64,000 nt of DNA from Carposina sasakii (taxonomy: Eukaryota > Arthropoda > Insecta > Lepidoptera > Carposinidae). Location: NCBI GenBank assembly GCA_014607495.2, contig CP053155.1, positions 1,426,001 to 1,490,000 on the forward strand, written 5' to 3'. Positions 56,727 to 64,000 of this stretch are shown piece by piece; position 1 is the first letter of the stretch, and every line of letters begins with the position of its first letter. A model generated the notes under the pieces. It saw only the letters and a program-made list of their open reading frames with translations. It was not told the origin of the DNA and ran no database searches. A program made the translations under genes and the position numbers.

Positions 56727-57074
56727 CAGGGTGTTTTTAGTCGTCACCGTTCATGAATACTACGGAATCTCCTCATCATCACGATCATTTTTCTCCATGG
56801 AAGCATACCTGGGAAGTGTCTGGTTCCCAAGATAGTAGGGTCCAACGTTGAGTAAATAGACTGCGTTTTTCTGTATAGATGCACATAGACGCGCGTAGCA
56901 AGATTTTATCACAAGAAATAATTAATATCTGTCTTGTAAAAAAACTAACTTAAGCACTGGACACTATAAATTTCGCCCGAACAAGAAATTGAATTTTTTT
57001 TTGGCATAAACTTACTTTATTTGATGTATAGAGTACGTACCCTTCGTTAAGGGTGGCAACGAAAAAACACCCTG
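56727..57074 (-). mobile_element. CAGGGTG-ended MITE, copy h
   Basis: A 348-bp copy with perfect terminal blocks CAGGGTGTTTTTAGTCG and CGAAAAAACACCCTG. Internally slightly shorter than copies d and g. Confidence 0.8.
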
Positions 57075-57357
57075 TATAGAAAAGAACCAACTTAGGCTTA
57101 CTAGATTGGAAATCTCCTCCCAATCTTAACTTAAACGAATATCAAAAGTAATAGATACACAATCCAACATAAAACTCCCGCGCACTTGGCGGCTTTTTAC
57201 ATCACTCCCTAAAAGGACATTGTCATTCAGTCTGACAGAAGCAATCTCCCATATTTAGAGAGAACGTTATGTGCAACATAGTAACAGCGGGCCAGATGTA
57301 GCTAGTTTAAAATACATTAACAGACAGTGTGGTTACACTATGGCTATTCGAGTTGGG

Positions 57358-57425
57358 GGTGGTAAAAACTGAAACTTGGTAAAAACTGAAACTTGGTAAA
57401 AGCTGAAACTTGGTAAAAACTGAAA
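57358..57425 (+). repeat. 17-bp tandem repeat
   Basis: Four copies of GGTAAAAACTGAAACTT, one with A to G (GGTAAAAGCTGAAACTT). Confidence 0.9.
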
Positions 57426-58783
57426 CTTGGATCTTAATAGGTACCTATTAATTGGGTGTAGTTAAACAAATTTTTAAATCCTGAACCCTTCTCAAGTTGG
57501 ATCGTTTGCCCCGCAATGTATAATGCCGCTGCTGCGTAGCTAATTGCCATTAAAATGCGTCAATGCTGTATTTTGTCGCAAGCCGATAACCGATATGCAT
57601 GCTACGAAAAGTGCCTGTTTTTTTTATATACTATTGATCTTGTATTTTTACTTTTTTTAAATAATCTATAATAAAAATCTGCTTTTATAAAATTATTTTA
57701 TAACATTCAAAAGATAATATAAAATGCAAAAGAAACTCTATTTTTCTGTCTGTGTGGCTTTCACGCCAATACTGAACCAATTTAAGTGGAAAAGCTCATG
57801 TACACAGGTAGTCTAGAGGCTAAAGCCTCAGGAACGACGTATTAAGCTAATTTTTTACCCAAAAATATTTCGATTCCTTTCTTCAGTCCACGCATAGGTA
57901 ATGCCGCCCGCATATACGTGGACTGAAGAAAAAAATCTAAATATATTTCCATTGGTTATTTGTTTAATCTTAAGTCGCATCATGATAATTGGCTATCCAA
58001 TACACTCTTTACTACCCTACGTAGACAGTAGTGACACCATCTACAGAATAATTTGTATAAGTTCGTGTGATAGAGCTATTTGTAGACTATTGATGTTAAT
58101 ACTCGGAAAGAGTGTCGTAACTAGAGTCCCGCCCGCGGCTCCGTCTGAGTTCGTTATTGACGGCAGTGCAGATGTCGCATTTTGTTTAGTTTATGGTATA
58201 AATGAAAGATTTAAGCGGATTAGTTTTAATTTATAAAACTTTAAAGATTTTAATGAAGACTTACTTTACCAACGTTTCTTTAAAATATAGAGGAGACGTT
58301 CTTTAAATTTGGCTAATATACTTGATCAAATAACAAGAAACATATTATCATGTTATACAAGGTTTTATTTATTTCTGGATATATTCTAAAGCAAGAAAAC
58401 AGAAATATAAATAAATAAAAATTCTAATGCATTAAAATAGAAATCTAATCATTTACTGTGACACTAGGTACATATATATTTTTTTATATTACCCAAGCTG
58501 AACTTATTTAAATGTTGTGTCAGATATCACATTAAACGCTTATTTAACTTTAAGACGCAGTTTTCTAATGAGCCCCAAAATCCGCTCCGCTGCCGCTTCC
58601 GCTTATAACAAGCACCGATTTGAGTCAGTATTTTGACAGGTGTCATTTCACGGCGACACATGCAGATTTCGATGTCGCTTATGTTTGTTTGTCACACGTG
58701 TTTAGGACTATTAGATAGATGTTAGCTGTTGATTTTGTATGCACCAAGTATGCGTTAGCTAATGAGTATTGTTTTTGTTTCAG
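57426..58783. other. No gene seen
   Basis: AT-rich, with Helitron-like debris near 57730-57775 and 58130-58150 (GAGTCCCGCCCGCGGCTCCG). The 111-codon frame at 57901-58236 runs through this debris and lacks a domain. Confidence 0.4.
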
Positions 58784-58832
58784 GTAATAACGGAAATAGA
58801 GTTTAGTTGTGGGCATTATGACAATTATTGTG
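58784..58832 (+). CDS. Candidate 49-nt internal exon
   Basis: Preceded by a good acceptor (TATTGTTTTTGTTTCAG ending at 58783) and followed by a strong donor (GTGAGT from 58833). Only one frame is open (VITEIEFSCGHYDNYC). No flanking exon was found and the peptide is not recognised, so this may be chance. Confidence 0.2.
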
Positions 58833-59114
58833 GTGAGTATAAGATTAATTTGCATACTAATCTGGGTTATTTGGTGAGTTCATATCATGCAAATTAAGCT
58901 AAACATTTATATAAAGAAATTGGACAGAGAATTTTATTGAGCAAAGTTACCAGTACCTATTGCCATATGTTCCACGATTACTATAAGAAGCCTACCGCCT
59001 CTTATTAGAAATTGATTTCTCTATTAGTGAATCAAAATGAATAAAAGGCTGATGCAAAAAAATGCATAGCAATCATGAGTTGATAGATTCGAAGGATCGC
59101 CCGATACACTATAA

Positions 59115-59235
59115 CTAGAGTCCGTTTCATGAATAACTCCTATGCCTGATTTCGGAACTAACATTTTTTTATAACACAAATAATGTTGTCACATAGTAAC
59201 TAGCGCCATCATTCAACGGAACTATTTGGTGAAAG
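59115..59235 (+). repeat. Dispersed repeat (AGTCCGTTTCATAG family)
   Basis: AGAGTCCGTTTCATGAATAA, CCTGATTTCGGAACTAACAT, CATAGTAACTAGCGCCATCA and GGAACTATTTGGTGAAA. Confidence 0.6.
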
Positions 59236-60134
59236 GCAGTCTACAATCCGAAAATCATGTCACTGTCCCAACTAGCCTATTTAATTACACACTCACAACC
59301 TCCTTCAACTTTGGGCTCGTTGTTTGAAATAGGAACAGGATCCTCTCGTAACATACAAAGTGACGTTAGCTGCAGTTCAAGAGCAGGCGCGTGAGTCGTG
59401 TTGTTAGCACGTCGTAAAGATACGCCGCGTGTAAACACGGGCTTACTTGAGGGTTGGACCACAGAGTGTCTGAACGGTGGTAAAACTTCGAATGTTGTAT
59501 TAGTGCTATTAATTTAGAAAAAATCTTTTCGAGCTTGTGATTTGGTTCGGTGCCTACATTGGCTTTTATTTCTTTTATTATTTTTTCTCGTTCATAAAAT
59601 TACCATTAAATATAGAAGTTTAGGTCGAGGTCCTTTCTTTTTTGGATAAAAATAGGTTCATAAACTTTAATATCTATGTGCTTTTTTGCCTATCGTTTAG
59701 ATAGTGGCCACAGTAACGGTATTTTTAAGATACAACTTCTCTACTCTACTCGAAAAGGGTAAGAAATTATTGTCTAAACGTGCATTATAATTGACTAGCA
59801 TTATAGCAGCAAATACTTGGGACACTGTTCAATTATACTGTAGCCAAACTATTTGTACAGCCAGCGACATGAACGAGATACATTTTGTTAATTAATTACA
59901 CACGACTCTCTCGAGCTGTTAATCTTGGGGTAAAATTAGCGACGGCTTGGAATGTAATTGAATATTAATTTTGAGATTTATACTCGTATAAACTTGAGCT
60001 TAGGTACTTTATAAGTAGGTTTCCACAAAATTTGAGAATCGAAACCGCATGTTTATTATTTCAAATTGTATGAAGAATTATTTTTATCGTTAGGCAAAAT
60101 AAACGTTTTCTTTGTTTCTTTACAATACAGCAAT
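59236..60134. other. No gene seen
   Basis: AT-rich DNA, no supported gene. A 61-codon minus-strand frame at 59277-59462 has no recognised feature. Confidence 0.4.
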
Positions 60135-60137
60135 CTG

Positions 60138-60255
60138 AGGGGTAAACACGAAGCTCTCGATAGTCCGTAACGCTATCATCCAACTGTCAATCCCCATAGA
60201 TTTTGCTAGCGAGTCGCTAGCGTTACGCCGCGTAAAAAGGTTCTGGCTTACCCCA
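60138..60255. mobile_element. 118-bp MITE, copy 4
   Basis: Ends AGGGGTAAACACGAA and TTCTGGCTTACCCCA, flanked by CTG on both sides (60135-60137 and 60256-60258). Interior CTCTCGATAGTCCGTAACGC as in copies 2 and 3. Confidence 0.8.
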
Positions 60256-60639
60256 CTGTAGTTGACAACTAACAAAATTTTAACCAGTCTAAAAGTGAAA
60301 AATTGCTATTTAATGCATCAACTTTTTGCATGCAAACTGACACGCCTGCATACAATCAATCACATGAGAGTGAACCAGAAAAAACGTTGCAAAATGCCGC
60401 CATATTTTTTTTTTTTTTTTCGTGCCCGGTCACAGACAATCAATTTTTATGCCAGTTTAGTTTTTTTCTTCGTATCCGGTGTTCGAAGTGATTATGTAAG
60501 TAATGTAATTAATTATGAAATTGATGAGTGTCAAGGGAGTGTTTGTATAGGTAGATGTTTTTGTCGAGTTTTTTATGTTCCGCTTTTAAATGTGCCGACG
60601 TGAATGATCTTTTAGTTTTTTTTTGAATAATTTGTCACC

Positions 60640-61200
60640 AAATTAGGTGATAAATGTTAAACAAAAACGGCTAGTGACAAAAAAAAATTGGAGCCTATTA
60701 AATCGTAGCACAGAAAAGGCTTCTACCTACTCACTTATAAATGTTATGTTGCGTAACAAAAACTATAATGGTCTAATTATAATAACCTTACGAAGTCAAA
60801 AAAAAAATGAACGGAATGAAAATTTCTCGTAAAAATAGACGCCGGTAGCCTATTAAAGTCTGCTTTCGTAGCACATGGCGGCCGTGAAATTTTTTACCTA
60901 CTCACTTATTAATTATGTTCCTAATATGTTGCGTAACATACCTATGTTTCTACAATACTTAACTATGATGCTTATAACTACTATCATTTACTAATGTCTA
61001 ATTATAATTAACCTACTACTAATGAATGAGAAAATACATTATCTTACTAAGAATAAAAATATGAACTTCGTCCGCGGAATAAGTGTAACTTCTTTATTTC
61101 TCGTATATCGATATCGATAGACGCCGGTATCGATCAATCGATAATCTCGAAATAGTCTGCTTTGAACGTCGACGCGCGATTAGATCAAAGATGGCGGCCG
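60640..61200 (+). repeat. Partial tandem duplication with TATCGATA cluster
   Basis: Two units share the ordered blocks TACCTACTCACTTAT, ATGTTGCGTAACA, CTAATTATAAT, TTTCTCGTA, ATAGACGCCGGTA, AGTCTGCTTT and ATGGCGGCCGTG (first about 60720-60880, second about 60893-61202). The second unit contains TATCGATA at 61106-61113 and 61112-61119, then TATCGATC at 61128 and AATCGATA at 61136. The first unit has none of these motifs. Promoter-like in composition, but origin from a repeat is possible. Confidence 0.5.
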
Positions 61201-61361
61201 TGTTAAGACATGTTTTTTCACTTTCCCGTGTTATGTATTATTTTAGAATTCGTGAAACTTACGGGAGCTTTTGGGAAACAGGCGTTATTCACATGATCTT
61301 TACGAAATTTATTTTCTTCTGGTGCCTAAGTACTGGTTTCACTAAGTTGAAGCTATATTAG
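61191..61361 (+). CDS. Short ORF after TATCGATA cluster, doubtful
   Basis: ATGGCGGCCGTG in strong context (CAAAGATGG) opens 56 codons starting MAAVLRHVFSLSRVMYYF, a basic, hydroxylated N-terminus like a mitochondrial targeting peptide, to a TAG at 61359. No domain is recognised and the real gene, if any, might splice out of this frame. Placed here because promoter-like motifs lie 50-85 bp upstream. Confidence 0.18.
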   Translation: MAAVLRHVFSLSRVMYYFRIRETYGSFWETGVIHMIFTKFIFFWCLSTGFTKLKLY

Positions 61362-62248
61362 TATGTAACTCCTTAGAAATGTTATACCCCTAAAATATAT
61401 AGGTATATTTTTCTATTTAGAAATATTTGGCATTTAGAGTTATAATTACCACATTATCTTTCATAGGGATTTAAATAAAGGGATTGAGATAAAATTATAT
61501 ATTTCACTTTTGCTTTTCTTTTGTTACTTTTTATACCTAACTAAATACCTTCAAAAATATTACCTACATTGCCAAAAGTTTGTATTACTCACATTTGACA
61601 ACTTGAAAAACCTCAGATCCCCGATAAAGACCATAAAAGGCCGAAAATAACGTGAATTTCACAAAAATGCCGTAAATTACACAAAAATACCGTGACACAA
61701 TCAAATCAGTGAAATGATGTGGAATGATGTAAACACGCCGGCATAAAGGAGGGCTCACACTGTGCTATCGCGACTATTAATCGTACCGGACCGTATCGCG
61801 CGCATGATCTATGACATCGACTGAGGATACTATAGAGTGGGCTCCTGTTTCATAGAAGATGGCTTAGAGTAAGATCGCAAACATTTAGAATCACTTCAGT
61901 GGGCTGATTAAGTTACATGCAAAAGCAAAGCGGTAGAATTATGACAGCAAAAATCGTGAGTGTGTGCGTAATAATCCAATAATTTCTTTCTGTATTTAAA
62001 ATGGAAGGCTTTGTAGGTATCCTGCGGTGTGCCATGACGGATTTATATAAAACTTGACTTTGTAGCTTACAGCTACATCGAAATAGTACTTAATAGTCCG
62101 TGCAGTCTAGTTTGCAAGCATCCCCTAGTATTTAATAAATTCTTGTCAAATATTTTTCAAGTATTGTATATTTGCCTGCTCTGTAGTGTGAATGTAGGTA
62201 TTACAAAATACGTAACACAAGGTATATCTAAATACTATTCAGTATAGC

Positions 62249-62885
62249 TTCTATAAGGACATCAAAACGCTCCAGAAAAAAATAAACGAACAAACTGCAC
62301 AAAAAACAGTAATCAGAATACTCTATATGTACAGCAACATACAATGTTAGAACTTTGTCGACATATTCCCGACTATTAGAATTACTTATCAGCTACTCAA
62401 AGCTTAAATGGCGATGGGCTGGACACGTGTCGAGGCTTGCTGATAATCGCTGGGCTTTAAAAACAACAATATGACTAGGTCCAGCAGGACAGAGAAAAAG
62501 AGGAAGACCAAAAACGCGCGTGGCAGACATCATAAAAGTAGCTTGTATTCAATGGATACGAGCAGCAGTAAATAGAGAGTACTGGTCATCTCTGGAGGAG
62601 GCCTTCACCTTTCAACAAGAAGGTTCTTGCTAAGAAAATAATTATCTAAATACATAATAGTAAATAATTTTATGGATATTAGGTATAATATAAATTGTTA
62701 TATAAATATAATAATTTCATAAGACTACAACTAATTAATAATCATTTTTCAATTACAAAAATTTCTTATTTATATATTATGTATGATGAATTATAATTTT
62801 ATTCTTTATTTTTTTAACTATGAATTTTGCATGCACTATGAAATTGTAAAATTGAGAAAAGCATGAAATAAAAGGCTTTTTATTT
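62249..62885 (+). mobile_element. RTE-like LINE, C-terminal remnant with 3' UTR
   Basis: Reads LKWRWAGHVSRLADNRWALK, then after an in-frame TGA at 62472 GPAGQRKRGRPKTRVADIIK and WSSLEEAFTFQQEGSC with a TAA at 62631. These are the conserved C-terminal motifs of RTE-type LINE proteins (WAGH, GRP, W-x-LEEAF). Upstream codons from about 62249 (KKINEQTAQKTVIRI) are in another frame, so there is at least one frameshift. An AT-rich 3' UTR follows, with AAATAAAAGG near 62866 and a TTTATTTATT tail. Confidence 0.75.
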
Positions 62886-63364
62886 TATTTATTTATTTAT
62901 AGCTTATATTTATTTTTAGTCTATGGTTCAGACGACCACTTTGTACGTGTTGTCGGTCGTCACTTTGCCCAGTTTTATGATTTCATCCAGTGGACGCCGT
63001 CAAACGTCACTTGACGCGTTTATACGTCTTTACAAACTTACTTTACCGGGTTATGGCGGCGCTAGTATATTTTGGTGCTATTGGTTAAATTATGTTGCCA
63101 AGACATTAGGGACAGTGTTACATTAGTTCAAATTTTGACCACAAATTTATGTTGGTGGCGGAATAATTAGTTTAAGTGTAGATATGGATCTCGGGTGCTT
63201 TTTGGTTGTAAAGAAATTTTAATGGTAGCTGTGGGTAACAGGGCCGACGACGGGAAATGAGTTTACCTACTTGTAGATATTTATGAGTCATTTGACTAGT
63301 TTCTAGGTTAAAGTAGGGGGAAAACGGGAGGATGGACTATGTGGGGCGGTTTTCTATACCTTTT

Positions 63365-63432
63365 TTCAATAGATCACGGATCTCCATTTGCTACGATCCT
63401 GACACACCTCTTTCGTTTCCTCTACTTTCATG
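63365..63432 (-). repeat. LINE 3' end fragment
   Basis: CACGGATCTCCATTTGCTAC, then GATCCTGACACACCTCTTTC, is the complement of the block at 21262-21330. Confidence 0.6.
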
Positions 63433-63724
63433 ATATTTTTCATGCACGCTCGTCGGTTTAAGGTACTCTTGACCTGACCTTTCTTTTTATTTTTTTGGTA
63501 TTTAACTGGTATTTATCCATTGTTCTCGCAAACCGCAATAAATAAGTGTGTTCATCACATTGTCTGCATGGTCTAGATGTCTGGCTATAAATAACGTACC
63601 TATGTCTTAAGTTTGAGGACTTACGTGATTATTTTCTATGCTAAAATAATACGAGTACCTAATGAAATTCGCTCTCAATATATGTATAATATAGGTAGAG
63701 TATGTACCTTAGGCGAGCTTTATG

Positions 63725-63812
63725 AAAGGGATTTTCAGAAATTCCCACGGGTAAGTAGGAAAGAATCGGGAATCCCAAAGTTTACACGGACAACGTCGCG
63801 GAGTTTGCTAGT
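63725..63812 (+). mobile_element. Helitron-like 3' end
   Basis: GGGATTTTCAGAAATTCCCA, AATCGGGAATCCCAAAGTTT and CGTCGCGGAGTTTGCTAGT; the CTAGT end is intact at 63808-63812. Another Helitron-like 5' piece (CTACTAATATTATAAACGCA) starts near 63938 and runs off the window. Confidence 0.6.
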
Positions 63813-64000
63813 TCAATATACCTACATATAAATGTAAACTTACATTACGTAAGTATGTACTTGTACGTGTTCTGTAAAATCTTCTACGACGTCTGATAAA
63901 TCGATGTTAAAGTTACTAAAATCCTTTTATCCTATCCTACTAATATTATAAACGCAAAAGTTTGTGAGGATTTATGTAAGGATGTTTGTTGCTCTGTGGT

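Noticed and set aside
57901..58236. 111-codon frame with a hydrophobic stretch
   Set aside because: Runs into Helitron debris (PPAAPSEF region), no recognised domain, no support for splicing or promoter.

Overview
The window is a repeat-dense stretch of a moth or butterfly (lepidopteran) genome. The base composition is AT-rich. Most of the sequence is relics of mobile elements typical of Lepidoptera: Helitron-like pieces ending in CTAGT, tRNA-derived SINEs, LINE 3' ends with (GAT)n, (GAA)n or (TTTA)n tails, and foldback or MITE elements. The only intact host genes I can support are two small intronless insulin-like (bombyxin-type) peptide genes at 21.4-22.8 kb. Their intron-free, head-to-head pairing is the arrangement known for bombyxin genes of Bombyx mori.

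Layout. 0.0-7.5 kb: scattered repeats (a 118-bp MITE, several foldbacks, SINEs, Helitron pieces). 7.58-12.60 kb: a Ty3/Gypsy-type LTR retrotransposon with two identical 437-bp LTRs and a TATA target duplication. Its interior is a mosaic of at least two related elements: gag, zinc knuckles, protease and RT are followed by a second protease, two separate integrase C-terminal (GPY/F) ends and a third RT fragment. RNase H and the integrase core are missing. After each GPY/F end lies an array of short hairpins whose loops are conserved while the stems change in a compensatory way. 13.13-15.26 kb: two inverted copies of an ~855-bp element flank a MITE and form a 2.1-kb palindrome. 15.3-21.4 kb: more MITEs and LINE tails. 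21.4-22.9 kb: the insulin-like pair. 23-64 kb: almost entirely repeats and unassigned AT-rich DNA, with LINE remnants at 32.0, 46.3 and 62.3 kb, two loci carrying tandem SINE-containing units (38.0 and 56.3 kb), and two clusters of TATCGATA motifs (25.7 and 61.1 kb) that could be housekeeping-type promoters, each followed by a weak candidate exon.

How the genes relate. The two insulin-like genes are divergently transcribed from TATA promoters with nearly mirror-image geometry (TATA to ATG 72 and 74 nt). Each encodes a secreted prepropeptide with signal peptide, B chain, C peptide and A chain. The retrotransposon copy lacks integrase, so it must have moved using enzymes supplied by a relative. 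Its identical LTRs suggest this was recent. All identifications come from reading the sequence; no database comparison was run.
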